Source of the DNA: Coleophoma eucalyptorum
Lineage: Eukaryota > Ascomycota > Leotiomycetes > Helotiales > Dermateaceae
Reading direction: 5' to 3'
DNA: 64,000 nt
NCBI GenBank assembly: GCA_026120035.1
Contig: JALRME010000001.1
Span: forward strand, 62,001-126,000
Of the stretch, positions 20,618 to 32,787 are shown one piece after another. Position 1 is the stretch's first letter. Each line of letters starts with the position of its first letter. The notes beneath the pieces are model-generated. The model was not told where the DNA came from. It saw nothing but the letters and a program-made list of their open reading frames with translations, and made no database searches. The translations under genes were made by a program, and so were the position numbers.

Positions 20618-23078
20618 TCAGGGTCCTGAGCTAGGGCTGTTCAGCTCGACAGGGATGAGGGCAGAGCTTGTCCCGTTCGAGTCGGTTATTTTATTGATAT
20701 TAAAGGCTTGGTCGCCAAAGGAGCGCGTTGGTGTGATTGCACCGCGAGTGGCTCACATGTCACATGCTTGTCATCAGTCTCTACTCCCGATTCCTTAACC
20801 TGTGCCTCGTTGCCGTTGCACCCTTTCTGATAGTCTTGCCAGTCATGGCAGCCATGGCAACTATATCCAGTATGTCGACATCACAACGGCTCACCCCCTG
20901 CCCAGCTGTCGAGACCTGCCAAGGATCGTCACAGGCAAGAAGGATCTCGGGCCCACCCTCCCCCAACCGAGTGCGCCATTATCTCCCCATGTCTCAAATC
21001 TTGTGGCGGCACTGCGACAGTCCACTACAGTACAAAGATCTGATGTTCTCCCTTCCAAATCTTCAACATCATTCGCTTCCGTGGGATGCTCGAGTGGAGT
21101 GACTTGTCCACGGTCGCCAGCACGCCAACACAGAGAAGGATCGTCGCCCACGCACAAGAAAGATACTTCATCGAATGACCCGATCAAACTATGGTTGTGA
21201 CGACGCCTTGGTGACCCGGGTGGCAAAGTATCACGTCGAAATACTTGCTGTGCCAACCATAACGCATCATAAAGACTGCTTCAAACCTGTTTACGACGCA
21301 GAATGGACGGGCAGAGCTTTAGCTGCGTTTCAATGCTCTAGCTCGATGCCGAAAACAATCCCAATCAAATGCAGCTCTTGATTTGGCGCTTGGGGCGTTC
21401 TTAGCGTATCTTGTGTACATTTTCCAACTGCCGGCGATGACGACATGTCACTCCGCAGCCCGTCATCATGGATATGCTGATGACTTCAGATCACCAGTGG
21501 TGACGACAAACATTGATGCTGAGAGGCGATGAGTTTGGCTTTCATGGCCCTTAGACGATCAGTTGAATATCCACGTTCGACCTTTGTTCTCTCTGGTGCA
21601 TTAATTGCGTTACCATCAATCTCACTGAGTATGCCAGCCATGCTAGAGCCTCGATTTTTAAAACATTCTTTCTCCAAGCTCTTAAGGGCGCTGGCTATGG
21701 AATTATGTATTTCAAATGGCCATTAGTCGCCACATGGCAGAGATAAGTATCTACTTCGATGTGAAATGGACTAGTCACGAGATCAATGGGCCTGCAATAT
21801 ACCTGGCCTCTTATTGGTCGAGATTCGGCTATTTTCTGTAATTCCCTATTCTCCGTAGCTGTGCGCAAAAGCTCTCACATCTCAGTTATCAGAATTTTAC
21901 AGAAATGCACCGAACCCGGTGCAGTAATATAATATAATAACGGTCTATCTTGGTAATGTGACATTTCTTGCATTTCAGAGTAGTCTTCAATCATCCATGG
22001 TCCTCACAGCTTGGACATTCATGTATCCAGCTTGCAAGTGCCGCTGCTGTTTGAGTTTAATTGAACGCAGGCAACTCCGTCTTTCAGATAGGCAGAGTAG
22101 GCTCTTGTAAATATGCAACATCTTAAGGCTACCAGTCCGAGACTAGCCAGCCTCTTATCTTGGAGGCTACTCTCTCGCCCTCAATTCCTGGCCTTATTGT
22201 TTATAGGTATTTATTACTGCAACCCAAGTATCAAGTACAACCCTTATCTCACCAGATTTTTGTTGGAAAGTCTAACAGGCCATCAATTGATGCCAAAACG
22301 ATGTTCCTGGCTTCCTGGAAGACATTGAAATGTTGCTCAAGTGCCTTTGTTGCCTGAGTGCCTGTTATGGGATGTCTAGGTGTGTAATAGTTCAAATTTA
22401 TGAGATTTCAATTTTCAGACGCCAACCATCACCGACTACGATGTTGTTGGCCTCGGTTCATATTGATCTTTAGTTTAACTGTTGGAATCAAATAGTCATG
22501 CGATAAGCTTTTTTTGCACTCCAGGCGTCAGTAAGTACTTAAGGCAGGACTCTTCTAGTCTGTCACAATCATGAGCTTTTCAACTTCAAAAAGTACACTC
22601 CAAACTCTATGTCTTTTCACGCAACAATAACTCTAATTTTTCCCTATGGTTGTGTTATATTGATACTATGCGGCTACGACCTAGTCTTCAGGACTCTATG
22701 GACAGTCGTCTCATCGGCAACTCCTTCTCTCCTAGTAAGCTGTATTCTGGCATCTATACAGCTTGACCTAGTTTTGCTTCCTACGATCAAATGACAACCC
22801 TCGTAAATGTAGTACAACGACTTGCGGGTTATTGCCAAAACGCATTCCTTGTTTTCGAAAGAACTATTTAGGTCCATAGGCAGGACATTCCACATTTATT
22901 TTGCTTTGCGGGACATTTCAACCTCCTCCCTCCCCTTTCCCAATCGAGAGGCTAAACTGCTTAATCTTGGCTTTGGATTGAGATGGAGTAAGTGATATGT
23001 TTATTTTACAATGGTATTTAAAACTAAATCATTTCCAACTGTCCTCCTACGTTGGTTTTCCTAGGTGAAGAAGGTTAT

Positions 23079-23786
23079 TGTTGGAATGTCGAGATTAGGT
23101 CTCATTTGTACTCTCGTTTCTACATCTGTTTGTAGTTGTTGGGTGGTCTATACCTCTTATTTCAACGACTGTAATAATGAGGTTATTGATAACCTCCTCC
23201 GCCACACTCACTTCGAAGAATCATCTTTACTTTGTCCTTTTTGGCCTGTTATTTAGGGCTGAAAAGTAAGGTAAACCAACGCCACTTCAGAATAATCTAA
23301 AACTAAAACCAGAAGTTTTAATCTTTGTGCTGTATGATATTGCCTAGGCTCTTTTAAAAGTCTATTAAAAGGTAACCTTTCTAATTCATTTTATAGCGAC
23401 AAACCTACAAATGTCATTTCTATCGTAGCTACTCATTACTCAGGTCAAGAGCACCAAATCCCCCATCAGCATTACAAACTAGGGCACTCACCCACTGAGA
23501 TATACAAACATATAGATAGCATTAGTCTGTTCAATTAGAACCTAACCCAACCGGATACCCTAAGCAAACTCTACCTGTTTAGTGGGCTGAAGTCTTTATA
23601 CCCATGGTCGCACCTAGGCTATAGGCAGTATATCTTATAGCAATTTTGATAGTAATGTTGGAATGTTGTGTGATGCAGTTAGAAAATGCCTGCGACACTC
23701 GTTTGTATTCCCTGATACCATAGAGCTATGAGGGTATCAGACACAGCCCCCCCCCCCCACCTCCACATTCACTTAGAAGAATCATC
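23079..23786 (+). repeat. Pair of decayed LTR-like segments
   Basis: Two segments about 570 bp apart share the same anchors in the same order. Tgttggaatgt begins at 23079 and 23656, a ctcgttt block follows at about 35-45 nt, and a 24-nt sequence ending gaagaatcatc lies at 23202-23225 and 23763-23786 with two mismatches. Copia-type LTRs commonly begin TGTTGGAA, so I read these as remains of LTRs. No reverse transcriptase or integrase can be recognised between or around them. Confidence 0.45.
23712..23740. repeat. Inverted repeat able to form a hairpin
   Basis: The arms ctgatacc (23712-23719) and ggtatcag (23733-23740) are exact inverted repeats, and the inner atag and ctat can extend the stem with a small bulge. 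A C12 tract follows at 23747. It lies inside the second LTR-like segment. Confidence 0.65.
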
Positions 23787-25853
23787 AACAGCTACACACC
23801 TTATGTGACATGTGTTACACCGTCGAATACGTCAAAGTAGACGTATACCAACAAGTAAATACGACTTGAGTTAATCTTCAAAAACCTAACGCATGGGCAC
23901 CTATTGAACAACCCAGATAGTATATACAGCGAGCTGCAAAAAATTCAGATCGATAAGCTATGAGAATGAAACCTCATTTAAATTCTCCTTGTATAGCCTA
24001 TTCCTCTAGCTAAAAAGAATAATGAGAGCCTGCTAACCATTTCCACGAACAATAAATATTTACTGGGTTTATCCGACTCATCAATTACTTCAAGGTGATA
24101 GCCTCATTATCAGATGACTCAAGAGATGGGTCTGGAGCAACTATCTAGCTCGAAAGGCTTGGTCTGTTAAACACTCTTAGTCATATTACATAGACCTTTA
24201 CTGCAACATACAACTAGATTCTAGTTCATAGCTCATCGTATCACAAGTACTTCGTCTATAATTGTCTTGTGGCTATAATTTGGACTCGTCCAAGTAAACG
24301 TTTTCCTCCTCACTATTGCTCTCCACTGATTGGTAAAAAAGACTGTTGATCTCATTAAAGATGACAATACGGGATTTTAAAAAATCCTAGGCCTTGTACT
24401 GGTTTATTTTTCTTTGTTGGTTGCAGAAGAACTACGTGTTGTTATTGATAGCTTGTTGTGATAGCGGCTTTGACCAAGTTGATGGGTGTGGAGGGGGGGG
24501 GGGGGTAAAATGTAAATTAATTCTCAAAGCAATACTTGTAGATTGCCCAATTAAAACCCAAGCCATAGGTGATTGTTGTTGTTCCACCTAACCTACGGAT
24601 AGGCTATCTTAGGCTGTGTAGCAGTTGGTACTTGGACGTTATCCATAGATGTTTTTGCAAGAATCCAACCTATGATAATCCAAAAACGAGCGCTGAAACT
24701 GTTTGGCTCTCCGGCCTTTACACGGAGAATAGCCACTTCATAGTAATGACATCACAGTATTCTCAAGATCCTTTCGTTGCGCCAGAGCGTAGACTTGTTC
24801 TGAAGACCCGGTAGCTCCGCTAACTCCGCGTTGGATGATGCTCTGGGCTCTGACGCTGGAAGTAAAATGAAGTCTATAGAATTAGCAGGCACTCGTACTT
24901 CGCTCGTTCATCGTATTGAATTTCATCTCGGTATCGTATATCCTGCTGTTCTCATCAGATTTCCCTGAAGATTAGGCTTTGGTGCAAAGCCTCATCTCAG
25001 TGTGCTGTCATCCACCAAGGACTTAAGTGCCATGGACCATTGCCGTTCTATAGCTATGGACTGATCCGCTGAATTAAGTGTTGTCATCCCTAAGCACTGA
25101 AAAGACCTACAGACTATGAAATGGTGGACTTCATGCTCGGTTTTCATTTGGAGAACTGTTGCTATAATGTTGGCACTAGCTTGACATTGCCCTTAATTAA
25201 TGGGGTCTATGGGTTGTGATCTGCTAGCCACGGCTGATGGAAAGCAGAAAGTAGAATTAACGGAAGGAATGGTGTTTTGGTTTAACCACAAATCTCTTTT
25301 CCTGAAGTGACGCGCGTCTTGAGCCATAAACACAACAGAATAACTCTGAAAACATCAGACCACTCCTTCGAGACTTCGCTGTTATATTAAGCAAACTCTT
25401 TATTTACAATAGCACTGGTTCTTTTCAGTTGGCCTAAGATCCCTAATCCTTGGACAGGATTTAGCTGTAGATATACTTAGCATGTAGCTTGGCCATCAAA
25501 ACAATGCTTGTACCAGTACCGATGAGATACCGACACAAGGCAGATTTCCTATAATGATGCACAGACGTCTGTTCAGAGCCATCTGTAGAGTTGTCTTATT
25601 GCGACAAGCTTCAAAAACTGTTCAAGACTTTATAATTCTACAATGTTACATACTGTCGCATTCCTATCGGCGAGTTTGGTTGTACCTCTCTCTATGTTCA
25701 TCTCATGCATGTTCGCCGGTCGTATTTGTATTCGTGTTCGTGTAATATGCTATTATTTAATTATCCTAGTGACTGCACCCACCTATCCACTTTTTTTCCG
25801 TCTGCTCCATTTTAACTGCCGGCTATGGTAGTTTGCCATCTCAGCCTTTTCGG

Positions 25854-25887
25854 TTTTCGGATCCTCGTATTTTCGGATCCGTCGTAT
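25854..25887. repeat. Two near-identical 17-18-bp direct repeats
   Basis: The unit ttttcggatcctcgtat is followed directly by a copy with one inserted base (ttttcggatccgtcgtat), in the gene desert. Confidence 0.65.
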
Positions 25888-26197
25888 AGCCAAAGTCAAA
25901 AAAGTCGGGATTGCGACAGAGGAACGATAAGACACCATATTCTGAAAAGTCTTTTGGTTAGGGTTTATTGGCATTGTGCCCGGGGATTGAAGTGTTTTAT
26001 ATCTCGTATCAACTCTTGAGTTTCCTAAACATGACTGTACCAAATAGCCCAAACCACAGAAACCCTAGGTTGAGGAGCAACGGTCATTTTCTACGTTTCA
26101 ATGCCTTGAGCAGTTGTGGACACTACTTTGATTCTTCTATTAATAACCCTAACTTCTAGAAGAAGTCGGGATAACTAGCTTCGATGCAGAGTGGAGA

Positions 26198-26239
26198 TGG
26201 CTCTGGCTTACAGGCTCTCACTTATAGGCTCTCACTTAT
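26198..26239. repeat. Three tandem 14-bp units
   Basis: Two exact copies of aggctctcacttat (26212-26225 and 26226-26239) are preceded by a diverged unit, tggctctggcttac. Confidence 0.7.
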
Positions 26240-26543
26240 ATCAGACCAAACCATCTGATACTTTCGGTACTCAAAACTTGGAGCAAAGCTGTTGTATTGA
26301 AAGAATACCATGGCTATGTAGGCAAGCAAGGAGGTTGTGTCTTCGCCATGCAAGAAATTTAGATTTCGTGCGGCGCCCATGCTCGGGAAAACGAGATGAA
26401 CACAACAAGGGCGTCGCCAATCAGCTGTAGTTCTATGTGACGACTGTACCCCTCCTAATCTTTATTCGTAATTTGGCTTGATGCAAGAGGGATGGGCTGT
26501 CTTCCGAAAATATACATCAGGATTTGCTACGGTAGAGGAGACA

Positions 26544-26603
26544 TAGTTGTCACGGCGTAGATATAACTGTTACGGCATGGCCGCAGTTGTTACGGCGCAG
26601 ACA
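26544..26603. repeat. Three imperfect units of about 20 bp
   Basis: The units begin agttgtcacggcgtag, actgttacggcatgg and agttgttacggcgcag. Differences are largely C/T and G/A changes. Confidence 0.65.
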
Positions 26604-26905
26604 TGATGCGTGAACCAGACAGTGTCGACGTTGCAAAACTGAATATTTCGTCCTTACTCATACAAGTGCAAAACAAAGTCCAAGCCACACAATAAGAAAG
26701 CCAAGAGCGCCTAGCAGTATATACACGGAAAGCAACCATGGCGCTCTGGGTATGACCTCCATGTGAGAACTGGAATGCTCGCACGTCGCATATTCAATTG
26801 GGTAGAGTTGAAGATAAGGTTGCTTGATGATGATCTCACTGCGCTGTCATCACCGTCTGACGTGAGGCAGCCCTTCAGCTCGGGTTAAGTTTCTCCCCAT
26901 GTGCC

Positions 26906-26940
26906 TCTCTACTCTCTACTCTCTACTCTCTACTCTCTAC
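26906..26940. repeat. Five exact tandem copies of tctctac
   Basis: A 7-bp pyrimidine-rich microsatellite 645 nt upstream of the PDR transporter start codon. It may lie in its promoter. Confidence 0.85.
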
Positions 26941-27584
26941 TAGCAAACTCCTTACTCTTCGGTTATCCCCCTCTCCTTGGGCTCGGGACCCCCTCAGTCC
27001 CGTGCCGTGCCACCAGAATGTAGAATTAGTAGAGGAAAACTGAATTGAAGCCAAATTGGGGCTTACTGTGTTGACTCTAGCACCTCCATTCTGGCCAGTT
27101 TGGCTGCTTGGCTCATGGAGGATTGAAACGCCACGTCGGCTTCAGCGAATCACGCAGTGCTGTGCGACGAATAAGAACACGAATGCGACAGTACGAGGGT
27201 AGGGGCCACCAGGGCCACCAGGCGGTGCGAGGGACCGACCCCCACCAGGAACCTGGAGCATGTTCTCTGCCCTCTGCTTGATCCCGGTCGTTCTTGCAGC
27301 AACATTGCTTTCGCAGTGCCAAATGGCCCTCCCGCTCGGCTGCTTGCAGTACCCGGGATGGTCATGGACGGGCAAGCGAGGCCCTCCAAGATTTGGACTT
27401 TTAGCTACTCGTAGCCATAACAGAGACCATGCCTATTCAAGCCGCTCCGATTCCATCTGTTATTTATTCTTTAGATTCGCGTGCCCACGTCTTCACTCGT
27501 CTTTAGACATACCTCGACCCCCACCACCCGCCAATCTTCATCGGCTCATCTCTTCTCGTGCCTGGGTGCTGTTGACTGCAAACC

Positions 27585-30500
27585 ATGGCCACCATGGGAA
27601 CTGGAGTCTTTGGCGCAATCGCCCAGACGGCCGAAGTGGAACACGATATTGAGCGAACCATAACCCATCGGCGGGAATCTTCAGCAACCCAGATCAGCAA
27701 GGAGGATACCATTGATGGACAGAATGAAAAGAGAATACCCTTCAACGAAAAGGGTGAAGAGCCCATTACTTCTTTGGCGAGAACCTTCACGCAACAATCT
27801 GTGCGCCAACCGGATGGCGAATTGATCAATCCCTTCTTCGGCTCTCAAGATCCCATTCTGGATCCTTTCTCGGACAAATTCAAGCCGCGATCATGGGCGA
27901 AGACCCTGCTTTCTATAAGCTCCAGAGACCCAGAACGCTATCCAAAACGCATTGCTGGTATCTCTTACAAGAATCTTAATGTCCATGGATTTGGTACGCC
28001 CACCGACTATCAGAAGAGTGTGGGCAATTACCCCCTCGAAATTGTCGGCCTTTTCAAGCGATTGTTGGGACAGTCGCAGAAGACTAAGATCCAGATTTTG
28101 AGAAACTTTGAAGGCTTGGTGAAGAGTGGTGAATTACTGGTTGTATTGGGACGCCCTGGCAGGTAAGCTGTAATCATTCCATTTCAATGGATCCTGTCTA
28201 ACAAGCCACGAGTGGATGCTCAACTTTACTCAAAACAATTGCTGGCGATACTGGCGGATTTTTTCTAGACGAAGCTTCCGAAGTCAACTATCAAGGCATT
28301 CCGATGGATGTTATGCACAAGGATTTTCGAGGCGAGGCTATTTACCAAGCAGAAGTCGACGTTCATTTCCCCGAACTCACAGTAGGCCAGACTCTCGAGT
28401 TCGCTGCTCTTGCTAGAGCTCCTGCAAACCGGCCTCCTGGGGTCACTCGTGAACAATATGCCACACACATGCGAGATGTTGTCATGACTGTATTTGGTCT
28501 TTCCCACACTATCAACACTAAGGTTGGCAACGACTTCATCCGAGGTGTCAGTGGTGGTGAACGAAAGCGAGTTAGTATTGCAGAGGCATGTTTAGGAGCC
28601 AGCCCGTTGCAGTGCTGGGACAATAGTACCCGTGGTCTGGATTCTGCTACGGCATTGGAATTCGTGAAGACTCTTAAGATCTCGACCGAGCTAGGAGGCG
28701 CTGCCGCCGTGGTTGCAATTTATCAGGCGTCGCAATCAATCTACGATGTAAGTATTTTCAGCAAGCCCTCCAAAATAATACCATCTGACAGCCATAGCTC
28801 TTCGACAAAGTTGCAGTCTTATACGAAGGTCGGCAGATATATTTTGGCAACATTCATAAAGCGAAGGAGTTCTTCGTCAATATTGGTTTCGACTGCCCAG
28901 CTCGTCAGACTACTGCAGATTTCTTGACATCTTTGACATCGCCGACGGAACGGTTAGTCCGTCCAGGGTGGGAGAACAAGACCCCTCGGACGCCAGATGA
29001 GTTTGCTCAAGTATGGCACGACAGTGAAGACAGGGCCCAACTCCTGAGAGAGATCAAGGCCTTTGATGAAGAATTCCCCATCGGTGGTGAACACCTAGAA
29101 ACTTTCCGTGGAGCTCGAAAAGCTCAACAAGCTAAAGGCCAACGCCTCAAGTCGCCCTATACTATCTCTGTCCCCATGCAAATTAGACTTTGTATGACTA
29201 GAGGCTTCCAGAGATTCAAACAAGATATGACGACTACATTGACTGGTGCCATTGGTAATTCTATTATGGCTTTGATCATTGGTAGTGTCTTCTACAATCT
29301 TTCGGATAGTACTGGCAGCCTCTACTCTCGAGGCGCACTTCTTTTCTTCGCCATCTTGCTGAATGCATTCAGTAGTAATCTTGAGATCATGACGCTATAT
29401 GCACAACGCCCAATCGTCGAGAAGCACAACAAATACGCATTCTACCATCCGTTCTCCGAGGCCATAGCTTCAATGGTCTGCGATCTTCCAAACAAATTTC
29501 TTTCCTGTACGGCTTTCAACCTGATTCTCTACTTCATGACGAATCTCCGACGTGAGGTTGGAGCGTTCTTCATCTTCTGGCTATTTAACTTCGTCTGTAT
29601 CCTTTGCATGTCTTCGATTTTCCGAGGAATTGGCAGCTTGTCAAGATCTCTTGCTCAGGCTATGCCTCCAGCGTCTATCTTTATGCTGTCTTTGGTTATC
29701 TACACTGGATTCGCCATTCCTGTTAGAGATATGCATCCGTGGTTCCGCTGGATTAATTACATTGACCCCGTTGCTTATGCCTTTGAAGCCCTGATGATCA
29801 ATGAGGTAAGTCATGCTTATCTCGATGGATTGTTCTAACCATGCTGATATCTTGAAGTTCCGCAATCGTCAAATTCCTTGCACAGTCTTTATACCCTCTT
29901 ACGAAAATGTATCTCCCGATCAGAGAATTTGCACAGCGACGGGTGCCGAGGCTGGATCCAGTACTTTGGACGGCAATAGGTATCTTGAGATCAGCTTCAA
30001 CTACTCCCCATCTCACCTTTGGAGAAATCTTGGAATCCTGTTTGCCTTCACAGTCTTCTCCCTGGCAATATACCTCATAGGTGCCGAGCGTGTTTCGGCT
30101 AAAAAGTCCAAAGGAGAAGTGCTCTTGTTTCGTCGCGGCCAGGTACCAAAGGTTACAAGATCTGGAGATATTGAGGCTACTTCTGATGCTCGGATCACAA
30201 GCGAGAACGTTGTCGCGCAAAACGCCATGTCCGAGCTTGGTCCTGAGGTCTCTAAGAACCTACAGAAGCAAACTGCTATATTTCACTGGGATGCTGTCAA
30301 CTATGACATTAAAATCAAGGGAGAACCACGAAGACTTCTTGACGAAGTTGATGGTTGGGTGAAGCCAGGCACTTTAACTGCGCTTATGGGAGTTTCGGGG
30401 GCTGGCAAGACAACCTTACTTGATGTCTTAGCGTCTCGTGTTACTATGGGAGTGGTCACTGGTGAGATGCTTGTGAATGGGAAATTGCGGGATGAATCAT

Positions 30501-32334
30501 TCCAGCGTTCTACGGGTTATGTACAACAACAAGATCTCCATCTAGCTACAACGACGGTCCGGGAAGCCTTGACATTCAGCGCCATTCTACGTCAACCAAA
30601 GAGCACCCCAATAGCCGAAAAGGTTGCGTATGTAGATGAGGTTATCAAGATCCTTGAGATGGAATCATTTGCAAACGCTGTTGTAGGTGTTCCCGGAGAA
30701 GGTCTTAACGTTGAACAGCGAAAAAGATTGACTATTGGTGTTGAGCTTGCTGCAAAGCCAGCACTGCTACTTTGTAGGTCTTCTCATATTCCCTACTAAC
30801 TTACAATAAGAGTTCTACGACTGATTCTAACCATGTACAGTCTTGGACGAACCAACTTCAGGCCTCGACTCCCAGACAGCCTGGTCAATTTGCTCGTTGC
30901 TCCGGAAATTAGCCAACAACGGTCAAGCCATTCTTTGTACTATTCACCAGCCGTCAGCTGTACTTTTCCAGGCCTTCGATCGCCTTTTGTTCTTGGCTAA
31001 GGGAGGGAAAACCGTATATTTCGGTCCAATCGGAGAGAACTCCTCAACCCTTACTTCCTACTTCTCAAGAAATGGTTCACGCCCGTGTGGCTACGAGGAG
31101 AATCCAGCCGAATGGATGCTAGACGTCATTGGAGCCGCTCCGGGCTCTAATAATACTATTGACTGGCCAAAGACGTGGCACGATTCTCCAGAACGCCAAG
31201 AGGTCAAACGAGAGCTCGCCCAGATGAAAGAGGAACTCTCACATCTTGCTGTAGAAAGCAACAAAGAATCCCTTGCCGAATTTGCGGTACCAATGTTGTT
31301 GCAATTCAAGGTCGTTTCTCAACGTATCTTCCAGCAGTATTGGAGAAGCCCTGTTTACCTCTTCTCGAAAACTGTCCTTTGTCTCGTCACTTCCTTATTC
31401 ATAGGCTTTTCCTTTTTCAACGCAGGCACTAGTCTTCAGGGAATGCAGAACCAACTCTTCGCCATCTTCATGCTTCTTACTATATTCGCCAACCTCCTAC
31501 AGCAAATCATGCCTCATTTCGCGACCCAGCGGGCACTCTATGAGGTGCGAGAGCGCCCTTCTAAAACCTATTCCTGGGTTGTCTTTATTCTCGCGAATAT
31601 CATCGTCGAGCTGCCGTGGAATACGTTGATGGCTGTGTTTGTCTATGTCTCTTGGTATTATCCGATTGGTCTTTACAAGAATGCGCTGAATGCTGTTGGC
31701 GGGTCCCAATTTACGGAAAGAAGCGGATTGATGTTCTTTTACGTATGGGGTTTCCTGTTATTCACCTCGACTTTCACGCACATGATGATAGCTGGTTTCG
31801 ATAGCCCTGAAACAGCTGGCAACGTTGCGAACTTAATGTTCTCGCTGTGCTTAATTTTCTGCGGGTAAGTTTCCCTCCCATCAGTTATACTAAGGCCAAT
31901 ACTAATACCTCTATAGTGTTCTTGCTAGTCCAAGCGTTTTCCCACGCTTCTGGATTTTCATGTACCGCCTCTCACCGTTTACATACATGGTTAGTGGTCT
32001 TTTGTCAGTGGGATTGGCGAATACAGTCGTCCAGTGCTCCGATATTGAATTCCTTACCTTCAATCCTCCCGCAAATGAAACCTGCGGAGCTTATATGGCA
32101 GATTATATGGCCGAGGCTGGAGGCTACCTGGCCGACAACGCAGCAACCACGGCCTGTAAATATTGCACCGTTCATGATACGAACACATTCCTGCTCGGTG
32201 TTAGTTCTTCTTATGCTGATAGATGGAGAAACCTTGGCATTATCTTTGCTTTCATTGGTTTCAACACCTTCGCAGCAATCTTCTTGTATTGGTTGGCGAG
32301 AGTACCAAAAAAGAATAAGGAGAAGAAAGAGTAG
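27585..32334 (+). CDS. PDR/CDR-type ABC transporter (ABCG full length)
   Basis: A 1492-residue protein from exons 27585-28162, 28213-28747, 28798-29805, 29858-30773, 30841-31864 and 31917-32334 (introns 50, 50, 52, 67 and 52 nt). The order is nucleotide-binding domain, six membrane spans, nucleotide-binding domain, six spans, as in Pdr5/Cdr1. The first domain has the degenerate Walker A GRPGSGCST (about residue 188), VSGGERKR and [11 protein letters not shown]. The second has GVSGAGKTT (about 885), [12 protein letters not shown] and [12 protein letters not shown]. This asymmetry is typical of the fungal family, which exports drugs, toxins or lipids at the plasma membrane. Intron 1 interrupts the first Walker A and uses a weak acceptor (CACGAG). 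The ATG context aaccATGG is good. Confidence 0.95.
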
Positions 32335-32787
32335 ATTATATGGGGGTAATGGAGTGACTTTTTGGCGTACATAATAAATAACTCTTGTCCTTTGTGCTCG
32401 CGCACAAAATTTGTAGATAATAATAGACCGGCTTTGCGAGAGTATTATTTTGATAGTAATCAGATATGATATAGTCTCACTTGGCCGATTGACTTCAGCT
32501 GCTAAAGAAGACTTGTTTGTGGAATATCTGCATTATTAACGACTGCTCGCGTGCTTGCTTTCATGCCGGTCTGTGACCGGCAGCGTCCAAGCACGGCCAG
32601 CCCGGGATTTGCTGCCCGGATTCCAGCCAGAGCTACCCCACCTGAATCCCGAGCTCTAGCTTTTGTCCCGAATCAGACAACCAGGGTCCAAGGCTTTCAC
32701 CTGTGCATCGACATCATCATTGTCATTTGTTTTAATATACCCGTCAAAGCTGTATAAATCATTCACACCATAATATCCTCTTCCAAA
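32335..32787. other. Intergenic between PDR transporter and nitrilase
   Basis: A 453-nt spacer between co-oriented genes: 3' end of the transporter and promoter of the nitrilase. Nothing else recognised. Confidence 0.5.

Larger units (their letters stand above)
19367..27584. other. 8.2-kb gene desert with repeat fragments
   Basis: No frame on either strand looks like a known protein or splices into one. The first 600 nt should be the promoter of the CSC1-like gene, and the last 500-1000 nt the promoter and leader of the PDR transporter. From about 22 to 26.2 kb the sequence is visibly AT-rich, with C12 (23747-23758) and G13 (24493-24505) tracts, an LTR-like duplicated pair at 23.08-23.79 kb and several short tandem repeats at 25.85-26.94 kb. 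Decayed transposon sequence is the simplest reading. A non-coding RNA gene cannot be excluded. Confidence 0.6.

Noticed and set aside
20802..21256. 132- and 121-codon frames on opposite strands in the gene desert
   Set aside because: Mutually antisense, no domain or splice context. Likely chance frames in a GC-richer patch.
25955..26155. Telomere-like ttaggg and ccctaa hexamers
   Set aside because: Only isolated single copies, no tandem array, so no evidence of an interstitial telomere.
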